DNA of 64,000 nt, taken from NCBI GenBank assembly GCA_018333955.1, contig JAGXSD010000058.1:1-64000 (forward strand), written 5' to 3'. Each line of letters starts with the position of its first letter. Position 1 is the stretch's first letter. The notes under the pieces were generated by a model. That model was not told the origin of the DNA. It searched no databases and was given only the letters and a program-made list of their open reading frames with translations. A program made the position numbers and the translations under genes. Below are positions 54,241 to 63,854 of the stretch, one piece after another. This DNA comes from Erysipelotrichia bacterium (lineage in GTDB: Bacteria > Bacillota_I > Bacilli_A > Erysipelotrichales > Erysipelotrichaceae).

Positions 54241-55204
54241 TAATTTTATCTATTATTTTCTTATGTGCCGTGATAATCGGTACATTTTTTAATTCTTTTA
54301 TTTTTATTGGAATTACATTTTCTGTGTTATCTAGTTGATTGACAAAGACATTCATAGCCCATGTTTTGTGAGAATAGATGTGCTTGCTTACAAAAACTGG
54401 TCTTTCTTCTCTTATGGTTTCACTGACCTGTGGTAATCGATACATGCCTTGCATTAGACCATCTGAATCGTCTAAACTCATAAAAATTGTTTCATCTGAG
54501 AAATTAAGAATGACATCATAAAACTCTTTCTTTATTAAACTCTTCTTAACGACCATTGGGAGTTCGGATTGTTTATTATATTGATTTGCATAGCAAAACG
54601 ACTTTAAGGGGCAATCATTACATTTAGGGTTTTTTGGAGTACAAACTAAGGCCCCCAATTCCATCCATGCTTGCGTCAAAAGATGATTATTCTCATTATC
54701 TAAAAAAGGTGCCATGTGATTCTTGATGATATCAAGAGTGGTTCTCTTTGAAGGATTCTCATGAATTCCATATAGACGAGAGATTACGCGAACTACATTT
54801 CCATCTACAGCAACAACCGCACTATTAAAAGCGATAGACATGATTGCGCCTGCTGTATAGTCTCCGATTCCAGGAAGTGAGCGAACTTCCTCATATTCAT
54901 GAGGAAAAACCCCTTGATAGTCATTCATAATTTTTTTCGCAGCTTGATGAATAAAACGGGCTCGTCGATAATATCCTAAACCCTCCCACATTTTGAGTAT
55001 CTCAACTTCACTTGCATTCGCAACACTTTCTATAGTTGGGAAAACGCTCATCCATCGTTCATAGTAAGGAATCATGGTGTCTATTTGTGTTTGCTGTGCC
55101 ATGATTTCAGAGATCCAAATATGATAAGGATTATTGCTTCCTCTAAATGGTAAAACTCGTTGGTGTTTTGCATACCAATTAAGTAAATGTTTTTTAATTG
55201 TCAT
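54230..55204 (-). CDS. mutY: A/G-specific adenine glycosylase MutY
   Basis: 324 residues. The catalytic Glu33 (ISEIMAQQTQ), the helix-hairpin-helix LPGIGDYTAGAI and Asp in VDGNVVRV, and the 4Fe-4S motif CTPKNPKCNDCPLKSFC (Cys-x6-Cys-x2-Cys-x5-Cys) are present; a C-terminal MutT-like domain reads 8-oxoG. It removes A opposite 8-oxoguanine. No Shine-Dalgarno; TATGAT lies exactly six bases before the ATG, so the mRNA is probably leaderless. A strong hairpin (55220-55246) overlaps this promoter. Confidence 0.95.
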   Translation of the reverse strand: MTIKKHLLNWYAKHQRVLPFRGSNNPYHIWISEIMAQQTQIDTMIPYYERWMSVFPTIESVANASEVEILKMWEGLGYYRRARFIHQAAKKIMNDYQGVFPHEYEEVRSLPGIGDYTAGAIMSIAFNSAVVAVDGNVVRVISRLYGIHENPSKRTTLDIIKNHMAPFLDNENNHLLTQAWMELGALVCTPKNPKCNDCPLKSFCYANQYNKQSELPMVVKKSLIKKEFYDVILNFSDETIFMSLDDSDGLMQGMYRLPQVSETIREERPVFVSKHIYSHKTWAMNVFVNQLDNTENVIPIKIKELKNVPIITAHKKIIDKIIKR

Positions 55205-55210
55205 GAATCA

Positions 55211-55239
55211 ATCATAATTAAAAAGAGTGACATTGTCAC
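55211..55239 (-). promoter_or_regulatory. Promoter of mutY, leaderless layout
   Basis: Reverse strand: GTGACA (55234-55239), 17 bases, TATGAT (55211-55216), six bases, ATG (55204). The -35 lies in one arm of the hairpin. Confidence 0.65.
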
Positions 55240-55349
55240 TCTTTTTAATTAATGATTTGTTACCCGAAGTTAAGTAATGAAAAAGGAGGGAGGTTTAGAC
55301 ATTTCTGATCGGTAACGATACAACATTCATGGTTACGTTTGATGTTGTT
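55219..55349 (-). ncRNA. Candidate small RNA or mutY leader (about 130 nt)
   Basis: Reverse-strand promoter TTGAAA (55379-55384), 17 bases, TATAAT (55356-55361); end at a strong terminator. The RNA can form ACAACAT / ATGTTGT, then a stem GTTACCGA / TCGGGTAAC (55309-55316 with 55259-55267, one bulge) whose loop shows CCTCCCTCC. It contains an 11-codon frame (MNVVSLPIRNV). It could be a regulatory RNA, an attenuated leader, or the antitoxin of an overlapping plus-strand frame. Confidence 0.45.
55220..55246. terminator. Hairpin with T runs on both strands, before mutY
   Basis: A 12-bp perfect stem AAAAAGAGTGAC / GTCACTCTTTTT with a three-base loop. It can end a reverse-strand RNA from 55349 and, lying over the mutY -35, could also serve as an operator. 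Confidence 0.75.
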
Positions 55350-55355
55350 GGGATG

Positions 55356-55384
55356 ATTATAACAACCTTTGAAATCATTTTCAA
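55356..55384 (-). promoter_or_regulatory. Promoter of the candidate small RNA
   Basis: Reverse-strand TTGAAA (55379-55384), 17-base spacer, TATAAT (55356-55361). Confidence 0.65.
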
Positions 55385-55482
55385 GCATTTTGAAAGATTT
55401 TCACATCCATTTCACAGAAGAATAAAGAAATCATATGAATCATATAGATCAACTTTTTTCATAAAAAGGTAATTTATGATAA

Positions 55483-56639
<1,157 letters not shown>

Positions 56640-56640
<1 letters not shown>

Positions 56641-57668
56641 TGAAAACAAGTGATTTTGATTATCATTTACCACCTGAGCTTATTGCACAAAATCCAACAG
56701 ATCAACGTGATATGTCTAGACTTATGCATATTAAAGTTAATTCAAAATCGTGGTCACACGGAGTCTTTTCAGACATTTTAGATATTCTAAAACCTGATGA
56801 TGTGCTTGTGTTAAATAACACAAAAGTGATTCCTGCACGATTGTATGGGATTAAAGCAGACTCACTTGCAAAAGTAGAATTACTAATTCTAAAACTTGAA
56901 GGTGACTTAGCTCAATGTATGGTGAAGAAAGCAAAGGTAGTGAAGGTTGGAACCATCATTCAATTTCAGCATCCCGATTTATTAGCGGAATGTGTGGAAG
57001 TACTAGAAGAAGGGCTTAGGATGTTTAAATTTAGTTCCCATCGACCTATTTTAGAAATGCTATATGAAGTAGGAACCATGCCTTTACCTCCTTACATTAA
57101 GCATTCAACCACAAGTATGGACCGTTATCAAACAGTGTATGCAAAAAAGGAGGGTAGTAGTGCCGCTCCTACAGCGGGTCTACATTTTACCCCTGAACTA
57201 ATTGAAAAAATGAAGAAAAAAGGCATTCAATTTGTGGAAGTAACACTTCATATCGGATTAGGCACTTTTAAACCGGTTGAGGTTGAAGATGTATCCTTGC
57301 ACAAAATGCATTCCGAAACTTATTTTGTAAGTGAAGAAAGTGCAAAAATTATTGCGAAAGCGAAAGCAAATCATCAACGGATTATTGCGGTGGGAACAAC
57401 TAGTGCAAGAACACTTGAAAGTGTGATGCAAAAACATGGTAAAATAATGAAAGATGAAGGAGACACAAACATATTTATTACTCCAGGATATGAGTTTAAA
57501 GCGATTGATGGTCTTATTACAAACTTCCATCTCCCAAAATCAACATTAATGATGATGGTGACTGCTCTAGGTGGATATGAATTGATGATGAAGGCATATC
57601 ATGAAGCTGTAGATCAAAAGTATCGCTTTTTCTCTTTTGGAGATAGTATGTTTATCGAACTAGCATGA
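56640..57668 (+). CDS. queA: QueA, S-adenosylmethionine:tRNA ribosyltransferase-isomerase
   Basis: 342 residues; ATG shares a base with the tgt stop (TAATG). Landmarks: FDYHLPPELIAQNP at the start, LNNTKVIPARL, SSAAPTAGLHFT and GTTSARTLES, then NFHLPKSTLMMMV. It turns preQ1 in tRNA into epoxyqueuosine. The queH gene overlaps by four bases (ATGA). Confidence 0.97.
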
Positions 57669-58309
57669 ACGCAAAAGAACTCTATCAGCTTCAGCTTTCA
57701 ACAATTGAATCAGTTGTAGCAACGGGTCGAAAACCAACCCTTCTTTTGCATTCTTGTTGTGGACCATGTAATACATATCCTATGGAGTATTTGTCTCAAT
57801 ATTTCCAATTAACCTTATTCTTCAATAACCATAATATTTATCCTTATGAAGAATATAAACGTCGTTTTGATGAACTTCTGAGTTATGTCAAATTCTTTGA
57901 GAAACAAGAAAATATTAAGATTGATGTGGTATTACCACCAGATTATCTAAATGCGTCTTTTAGTGAAAAGTTACGACCTTTTGCAGATGAAAAAGAAGGT
58001 GGAACTCGATGCAATATGTGTTTTGCTTTGCGTATGGCAGAAGCAATGAAATTTGCTGCCAAGCACGAATTCGAGTATATCGCGACAGTGATGAGTGTAA
58101 GCCGCCATAAAGATGCCTTAGCAATCCACGATATCGCATCAAAGCAAGTGGCAAAATATCAAGATCTTAAATACCTGCCATCAAACTTTAAAAAAGGTAA
58201 TGGGTATAATCGTGGAATAGAATTATCCAAAGAACATCACATGTATCGACAAACGTATTGTGGATGCCAATTCTCCCAATCATGTGGAAAGGACTCAGAA
58301 GGATGCTGA
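57665..58309 (+). CDS. queH: QueH, epoxyqueuosine reductase
   Basis: 214 residues. The Cys pairs of the QueH/DUF208 family are clear: LLHSCCGPC (about 28-36), CNMCFALRM and YCGCQFSQSCG, together binding a 4Fe-4S cluster and a metal. It reduces epoxyqueuosine to queuosine, replacing QueG. With tgt and queA it completes the final steps of Q synthesis. Q precursor genes (queC, D, E, F) are not here; the cell may salvage the base. Confidence 0.93.
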   Translation: MNAKELYQLQLSTIESVVATGRKPTLLLHSCCGPCNTYPMEYLSQYFQLTLFFNNHNIYPYEEYKRRFDELLSYVKFFEKQENIKIDVVLPPDYLNASFSEKLRPFADEKEGGTRCNMCFALRMAEAMKFAAKHEFEYIATVMSVSRHKDALAIHDIASKQVAKYQDLKYLPSNFKKGNGYNRGIELSKEHHMYRQTYCGCQFSQSCGKDSEGC

Positions 58310-59445
58310 TTAAACTAAACGAGAGATTAGAAAAACTTGAAATGAGTGGCATTCGTTTGTTTACAAACCAAGCCTCAAAGTTTCAAGATGTTATTAAGTT
58401 GACGATTGGAGAACCAACTTTCGCAACCCCTGAACCAATCAAACAAGCTTTAAAAGCATCGCTTGATAAAAACAGAACCTTTTATCCTTCTTTTGCCGGT
58501 AGTGAATCTTTTAAACAAGAAATTATCGCCTATGAAAAACGTGTCAATGGGGTAGAATATACGATGGATGAAATACTCATCACGCAAGGTGCAACAGGCG
58601 CAATTTTTGGAGCATTAGGTTCAATCCTAAATCCTGGGGATGAAGTAATATTATTTGAACCTGCCTACATTGCCTATCAACCAGCCATAGAGTTTTTTCA
58701 AGGTAAGCCAGTTTTTGTGGATACCACAAAAAATCAGTTTCAATTGAATTATGAAGACATTAAGAAACAGATGACTCCTAAGACAAAGGCACTTATTGTG
58801 AATTCTCCAAATAACCCAACAGGTGTAATCTATAATGAGGCATCACTTAACATTGTCAAGCGTATTCTTGATGAACATGAGGTGTTTGTAATCTCAGATG
58901 ACGTGTATGCGCAGTTAGTGTATGATAAAGCAACTTTTCTAAATCAAGATATTCGATACAAAGACAGAATTATTTTGACACAAAGTTTATCTAAACCATA
59001 TGCCATGACAGGATGGCGGATTGGATATTTATGTGCCCCCAAAGATATCATCAAGAGTGCCCACAAAATCCAACAATACGCAGCTGCAGGAGTACCGTTA
59101 TTTATTCAGGATGCAGGTGAAGTAGCACTGAATACAAATGTGGATGAAATGACAACGTTTTATCGTCAGAATCGAGATGATGTGGTGAAATTACTTGATC
59201 AGGCAAAAGTACCTTACATTTATCCTCAAGGCGCATTCTATATTTTTATTGATGTATCACATAAGCAATTAGATTCATGGACATTCGCAACTCAGTTATT
59301 AGAACATTATCACGTTGCGGTGATCCCTGGGGTGGTATTTTCAAAACATAGTGATCACTTTATCCGAATTTCTTTAGCTGCATCCAATCAAAATTGTAAA
59401 GAAGGAGTTAAGAGGTTGATTCAATTCCTTTATGAAGCACAATGA
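58303..59445 (+). CDS. PLP-dependent aminotransferase, class I
   Basis: 380 residues from ATG 58303, overlapping queH by seven bases, with AAAGGA about nine bases upstream. IRLFTNQASKFQDVIKLTIG at the start, NSPNNPTGVIY, and the PLP Lys in SQSLSKPYAMTGWRIGYL (fold type I, PatA/AspC-like). The C-terminal Arg is in HFIRISLAAS. It moves amino groups between amino acids and 2-oxo acids; substrate probably aromatic, branched or N-acetyl-diaminopimelate, not resolved. Confidence 0.9.
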   Translation: MLIKLNERLEKLEMSGIRLFTNQASKFQDVIKLTIGEPTFATPEPIKQALKASLDKNRTFYPSFAGSESFKQEIIAYEKRVNGVEYTMDEILITQGATGAIFGALGSILNPGDEVILFEPAYIAYQPAIEFFQGKPVFVDTTKNQFQLNYEDIKKQMTPKTKALIVNSPNNPTGVIYNEASLNIVKRILDEHEVFVISDDVYAQLVYDKATFLNQDIRYKDRIILTQSLSKPYAMTGWRIGYLCAPKDIIKSAHKIQQYAAAGVPLFIQDAGEVALNTNVDEMTTFYRQNRDDVVKLLDQAKVPYIYPQGAFYIFIDVSHKQLDSWTFATQLLEHYHVAVIPGVVFSKHSDHFIRISLAASNQNCKEGVKRLIQFLYEAQ

Positions 59446-59900
59446 AAAAAGATATCTATAATCTGATACTAACGTATCTATTTATTCAAGTCATCTATAG
59501 TCTTGTGTTATGGATTGCATTCACAACAAGTCATCCTTTACGATTCTTACCATCAAGTTATTTAAGATTTGGGTTGAGTGTACTTTTTATTACCTTAACC
59601 TATATGCTATTAGGCTATTTTGCGATGCTAGCACGTTCCAAATTTCTTAAGGAAGCTCATGATGCATCTAAAAGTATGTTGATTATGATGGTGATGAATG
59701 CTCTAAGTGCAATCATCTATTATTTCACTTTGCAAGTTCGATATCTTTCATGGCTAAATGATCTTGCGATAGTGTTTAATTTCCCAGGTTATTTATTTTT
59801 AACCCTTGAACCGATGTCATTACTAAATTTACTTGTCATAGTGATTCTCCCACCTTTTTCATACATGATTGGTTTGTTGATAAGACAAACTCACCACTAA
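59442..59900 (+). CDS. Membrane protein, four predicted helices, unknown
   Basis: 152 residues overlapping the aminotransferase by four bases. Hydrophobic segments about 7-25, 38-60, 75-95 and 118-145, ending with a short tail (RQTHH). No motif is recognised. Ordering with the aminotransferase and the next small membrane protein suggests co-transcription. Confidence 0.6.
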   Translation: MKKDIYNLILTYLFIQVIYSLVLWIAFTTSHPLRFLPSSYLRFGLSVLFITLTYMLLGYFAMLARSKFLKEAHDASKSMLIMMVMNALSAIIYYFTLQVRYLSWLNDLAIVFNFPGYLFLTLEPMSLLNLLVIVILPPFSYMIGLLIRQTHH

Positions 59901-59908
59901 GGAGTTTT

Positions 59909-60253
59909 ATGAAACATTTCTTTAATACTTTAAAACCATTGTTAGTTTTATTAGTGAGTTATCTACTTTTCATAGTGAGTGATTGGTTGTTTAATGGCCA
60001 ACCTTATGCCATGATGGTTCAACTTATCACTATAGGAATGTTCTTTTCTTTAGGACTTATACTTCATAGTAGTAAAAGAAAAAATCAAGACTGGATTAAG
60101 AAAGTCTTGATTAGTTTAATACTGATTTTGATTGTGTTTGATCGACTCAATGTAATCCAAATTCAATGGTTATCAATTAGTCAATTCATGAATGCATACC
60201 CTCTTATTGTGAATGCGTTATTAGTTTATTTAGGTTGGCTATTCTTTGAATAA
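59909..60253 (+). CDS. Membrane protein, four short hydrophobic segments, unknown
   Basis: 114 residues. Hydrophobic parts about 10-27, 33-52, 63-82 and 97-113. AAGGAG lies eight bases before the ATG. No family recognised. It follows the previous membrane protein after eight bases and ends with a 15-base convergent overlap with yggS. Confidence 0.6.
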   Translation: MKHFFNTLKPLLVLLVSYLLFIVSDWLFNGQPYAMMVQLITIGMFFSLGLILHSSKRKNQDWIKKVLISLILILIVFDRLNVIQIQWLSISQFMNAYPLIVNALLVYLGWLFFE

Positions 60254-60862
60254 AGCTCGTCCTAGCCTAATATGAGTGGCTCCTCTTTCAATAGCCCAAT
60301 GATAATCATCACTCATCCCCATGGATAATATATTCATGTGGGGTGAGTTTTTTATATTGTCTTGATGAATCTTGAATGCTTGATCAAAGACTGCTTTAGT
60401 ATGGAACTCATCATTTGAGGTAGGTCCCATGACCATGATGCCTTTAAATTGAAGATGTGGGTATTGATCTTGGTTTTGAATAAGATATTTCATAGTTGAC
60501 TCATCTAGACCGTATTTTGATATTTCATGAGTCAAATTGAGTTGAAGTAAAATGGGTATAGTTTTTTGGATTCTAGAAGCTTCTTTCTCAATCACTTCAC
60601 ATAACTTAATGGAGTCAACGGAATGAATCATATAAACATATGGAAGTAAAAGTCTAACTTTATTGGTTTGTAAGTGACCAATAAAGTGCCATCTCCATGG
60701 TTGATTTGATTCGGTTTTGGTAAGTAGTTCTTGAACCTTATTTTCTCCAAAATCATGGATTCCAAAACTGTAGGCTTTTTTGATTGTGTCAAGAGATTGA
60801 TGTTTACTGACACCAATACACGTTATGTGAGTCGGCAAAGATTGCAGAAGTTTTTGATTCAT
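60239..60862 (-). CDS. yggS: YggS/PROSC-family PLP homeostasis protein
   Basis: 207 residues from the ATG at 60862. The PLP Lys20 is in CIGVSKHQSLD, with FGENKVQEL, WHFIGHLQTNKVR, LNLTHEISKYG and SMGMSDDYHWAIERG, all family signatures. It binds and carries pyridoxal phosphate without catalysis. The gene has no Shine-Dalgarno: TATAAT lies exactly six bases before the ATG, with -35-like GTGACG at 60892-60897 seventeen bases further. Divergent from the YwaF-like gene. Confidence 0.95.
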   Translation of the reverse strand: MNQKLLQSLPTHITCIGVSKHQSLDTIKKAYSFGIHDFGENKVQELLTKTESNQPWRWHFIGHLQTNKVRLLLPYVYMIHSVDSIKLCEVIEKEASRIQKTIPILLQLNLTHEISKYGLDESTMKYLIQNQDQYPHLQFKGIMVMGPTSNDEFHTKAVFDQAFKIHQDNIKNSPHMNILSMGMSDDYHWAIERGATHIRLGRALFKE

Positions 60863-60868
60863 ATAAAC

Positions 60869-60926
60869 ATTATAAATCAAAACAGTTCAATCGTCACTTG
60901 TATGGAAGTCAACTTCTTTCTATAAT
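60869..60926. promoter_or_regulatory. Divergent promoters of yggS and the YwaF-like gene
   Basis: Reverse strand for yggS: GTGACG (60892-60897), 17 bases, TATAAT (60869-60874). Plus strand for the next gene: TTGTAT (60898-60903), 17 bases, TATAAT (60921-60926). The two -35 boxes touch. Confidence 0.7.
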
Positions 60927-60944
60927 CTAATTAGGAGAAAATTT

Positions 60945-61679
60945 ATGACATTCTTTGCCCATTTTTCAGAACTTACGTCAATTCAACCAGTGATGCCTTT
61001 TGATGCTCAGAATATTCAATTGATTATCTTAGGTTTAATTAGTGCAGTCGTTCCATTAGTCCATGCGAAATTCCTAAATGACTCACAACGTAGAAAAGCG
61101 CTTGTATTTTGGGTTGGAATGATTGTGTTTCTTGAATTTAGTCGACAGATTTGGGCTTTATCTTTAGGTAGTTATGATTTTTCAGAAATGCTTCCACTTC
61201 ATCTTTGTGGGTTACAAATCATACTGATGCCGATCATGTTAAAAACAAACAAACGCACATGGCGTACCTTTGTCTATCTGACAGCGATGATTGGAGCACT
61301 AGCAGCCATATTCTTTAATGAGGGAATATTAGAGCGTTATCCATTATGGCATTTTCAAAGTCTTCAATCATTCATCATCCATGGACTTATTATGATGGTA
61401 CCTTTATATGACATCATTTGGTTTAAGTTTAGACCATCATTTAAAGAGCTTCCTTTCGCAACACTACTTATGGGATATTTAGCCATTCAAAACTATATTA
61501 TTAATATCTTTACAGGTGGTAATTACTTATTTGTGACCTTTGCACCGCGAAACACCCCGCTTGAACTCGTGTCTTCAATCGTTGGGCCAACTCTCTATGT
61601 TCCCGTGATGTTTGTGATTATTCATGTGATATGGACTCTACAATTACTTCCATTTCACTTTCAAAGGAAAGTTGTATGA
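60945..61679 (+). CDS. YwaF/TIGR02206-family membrane protein
   Basis: 244 residues, about seven membrane helices. The start (FFAHFSELTSIQPVMPFDAQ) and the LPLHLCGLQIILMPIMLKTN and FNEGILERYPLWHFQSLQSF segments match the TIGR02206 family, of unknown function. AGGAG is eight bases before the ATG. It ends with a four-base overlap with the glucosidase gene, so it is probably co-transcribed and might help use alpha-glucosides, by context only. Confidence 0.8.
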   Translation: MTFFAHFSELTSIQPVMPFDAQNIQLIILGLISAVVPLVHAKFLNDSQRRKALVFWVGMIVFLEFSRQIWALSLGSYDFSEMLPLHLCGLQIILMPIMLKTNKRTWRTFVYLTAMIGALAAIFFNEGILERYPLWHFQSLQSFIIHGLIMMVPLYDIIWFKFRPSFKELPFATLLMGYLAIQNYIINIFTGGNYLFVTFAPRNTPLELVSSIVGPTLYVPVMFVIIHVIWTLQLLPFHFQRKVV

Positions 61680-63331
61680 AACCTTTTCAAGAAGCAGTAT
61701 TTTATCAAATATGGCCAAGAAGTTTTAATGATTCCAATCATGATGGTATTGGAGATCTTAGAGGAATCATCGAAAAACTTGATTATATCAAAAGTCTACA
61801 TGTGGACTATATTTGGATTTCACCTTTTTATAAATCGCCACAAGATGATTACGGATATGATGTAAGTGATTATATGAGTGTCGCAAGTGAATATGGAACA
61901 CTTGAAGACTTTAAAGAACTTGTCGCCAAAGCAAAATCCCTCAATATGGGGATTATTTGCGACCTCGTTGCGAATCATACTTCCACTTCTCATGCTTGGT
62001 TTCAAGAGGCACTAAATAACCCTCTTAGTGACAAAAGAGATTATTACTTTTTTAGACCCATCAGTGAAGGAGTTCCTAACAATTGGATTTCAATCTTTGG
62101 GGGGAGTGCGTGGACACAAGTGAGTGAAAAAGATTATGCGTTAACTCTATTTACCCCCACTCAAGCAGACCTAAATTGGGATAATCCAAAAGTAAGAGCA
62201 GAAGTAAAACATATCATGAAGACATGGTTAGATTTAGGCATAGCAGGATTCAGATTAGATGTATTTAATACCATTTCGAAAATTGAAGGACTTATTAGTA
62301 AGAATCCACATAAAAAAGGATACCAATTTGCGGATGATTTTATTAAAGATCGACCTTTAGGACAAAAATATCTCAAAGACCTATTAAGAGAACTAAAACA
62401 AGATTATGAGTTCATTACCATTGGGGAGGGCATGTTGATAACACAAGAGGCTGCTGCTATCATGTGTGGGCCGAATAAAGATCAACTCGACTTAATCATT
62501 CACTTTGATCTACATATGCTTGGATGTGGACCCTTAGGCAAATTTGATTTTAGAAAGCTGTATCACTATACTAACAAGGATTTTAAAAAAGTGTTAAGAG
62601 CATGGAATAATGCTGCTCAAAGCCGTGGTTTCAAGATAGCTTCAACCATGTCAAATCATGATCAACCACGCTCAGTGTCTCGATTTGGTGATGATCGACA
62701 ATACCGCTTTGAAAGCGCAAAAGCATTGTTCGCTATTAACTTCTTTAATGTAGGGAGTCCTTTTATTTATCAAGGTGAAGAAATCGCCATGAAAAATATG
62801 GATCTTCCGATCGAGGAATGGAAAGACTTTGAAGCAATCAATACATACAAAGCATTACAAAGCATGATGAAAGTTCCAGCATTCATCGCCAAGAGAATCA
62901 TTCAAAAGATGAGCAGAGATCATGCACGAGGTGTAATGCAATGGGATGATTCAACCTATGGTGGCTTTAGTGAAGTGAAACCATGGTTTAAAGTTAACGA
63001 TGATGTGAAAACCATTAATGTCTTCAATCAAGAACATGATCCTCACAGTGTATTGAATTATGTAAGAAAGTTATCTGCACTTTATCATGAATTTTCAACG
63101 CTTGCACTTGGAGTGTGGAGTGAAAGTCTGAGTGAACACCCACAGTGTATTATCATGCATCGTCAAGATCAAGACTTTCAGTTTACCTTAGTATGTAATT
63201 TCTCAAAGAAGAAGATTTCACTTCCTCAAATTGATTTCGGACAACTTGTATTAAGTAATATGAAGACTAATCATTCAAGTCAATTATTAGGTCCATATGA
63301 GACTCATATCTATCAAAAAGGTTTAAAATAA
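61676..63331 (+). CDS. GH13 alpha-glucosidase (oligo-1,6-glucosidase type)
   Basis: 551 residues from ATG 61676 (AAAGGAAAG six bases upstream). GH13 signs: QIWPRSFNDSNHDGIGDLRG, DLVANHTS (region I), GFRLDVFN with the nucleophile Asp about 195 (II), IGEGM with the acid/base Glu about 250 (III), MSNHDQPR with Asp (IV). The SFxDSNxDGxGD start is that of oligo-1,6-glucosidases, trehalose-6-phosphate hydrolases and alpha-glucosidases. No signal peptide: it works on sugars already taken up. Exact linkage not settled. Confidence 0.9.
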   Translation: MKPFQEAVFYQIWPRSFNDSNHDGIGDLRGIIEKLDYIKSLHVDYIWISPFYKSPQDDYGYDVSDYMSVASEYGTLEDFKELVAKAKSLNMGIICDLVANHTSTSHAWFQEALNNPLSDKRDYYFFRPISEGVPNNWISIFGGSAWTQVSEKDYALTLFTPTQADLNWDNPKVRAEVKHIMKTWLDLGIAGFRLDVFNTISKIEGLISKNPHKKGYQFADDFIKDRPLGQKYLKDLLRELKQDYEFITIGEGMLITQEAAAIMCGPNKDQLDLIIHFDLHMLGCGPLGKFDFRKLYHYTNKDFKKVLRAWNNAAQSRGFKIASTMSNHDQPRSVSRFGDDRQYRFESAKALFAINFFNVGSPFIYQGEEIAMKNMDLPIEEWKDFEAINTYKALQSMMKVPAFIAKRIIQKMSRDHARGVMQWDDSTYGGFSEVKPWFKVNDDVKTINVFNQEHDPHSVLNYVRKLSALYHEFSTLALGVWSESLSEHPQCIIMHRQDQDFQFTLVCNFSKKKISLPQIDFGQLVLSNMKTNHSSQLLGPYETHIYQKGLK

Positions 63332-63337
63332 GAGTGT

Positions 63338-63373
63338 ATCATACATGAAACCAAACCATGGTTTTGGTATGAT
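63338..63373 (+). promoter_or_regulatory. Promoter and dyad before the Bcp gene
   Basis: Extended -10 TGGTATGAT with hexamer 63368-63373. The outer arms ATCATAC (63338-63344) and GTATGAT (63367-63373) are inverted repeats around an inner ACCAAACC / GGTTTTGGT dyad centred on CCATGG. No T run, so an operator is more likely than a terminator. Confidence 0.5.
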
Positions 63374-63395
63374 AGGACTACTTAGGAGGAACAAT

Positions 63396-63854
63396 ATGTT
63401 AGTTATTGGACAAAAAGCCCCAGATTTCACTTTGCAAAATGAGGCAGGAGATTTAGTTTCATTAAGTGATTTTAAAGATCAAACATGCGTACTTTATTTT
63501 TACCCAAAAGATGATACCCCAGGATGTACAACTCAGGCGTGTTCCTATCGTGATTCATCACACGAATTTGTAAAACGAGGGGTAAAGGTGATTGGTATTT
63601 CAAAAGATGATGTGAAGTCACACAAGAAATTCCAAGAGAAGTTTCAACTTAACTTTACTATTCTTGCAGATCCTGACACCACAGTGGTTCAACGCTATGA
63701 TGTATGGAAGGAAAAATCCATGTATGGCAAAAAATACATGGGAGTTGCTCGTACCACCTTCGTGATTGAAAAGGGCATAATTAAAGCGATATTTGAAAAT
63801 GTAGATCCAAAAAATGATGTCGAGATGGTTCTAAACTTCCTTGACCAACAATGA
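63396..63854 (+). CDS. bcp: Peroxiredoxin, Bcp/PrxQ type
   Basis: 152 residues from ATG 63396 (TAGGAGG upstream). The peroxidatic Cys44 is in KDDTPGCTTQACSYRD and the resolving Cys49 lies five residues later, as in PrxQ. It reduces hydrogen peroxide and organic peroxides with thioredoxin. Useful in an organism dependent on Fe-S enzymes such as PFOR. The stop overlaps the next gene (ATGA). Confidence 0.94.
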   Translation: MLVIGQKAPDFTLQNEAGDLVSLSDFKDQTCVLYFYPKDDTPGCTTQACSYRDSSHEFVKRGVKVIGISKDDVKSHKKFQEKFQLNFTILADPDTTVVQRYDVWKEKSMYGKKYMGVARTTFVIEKGIIKAIFENVDPKNDVEMVLNFLDQQ

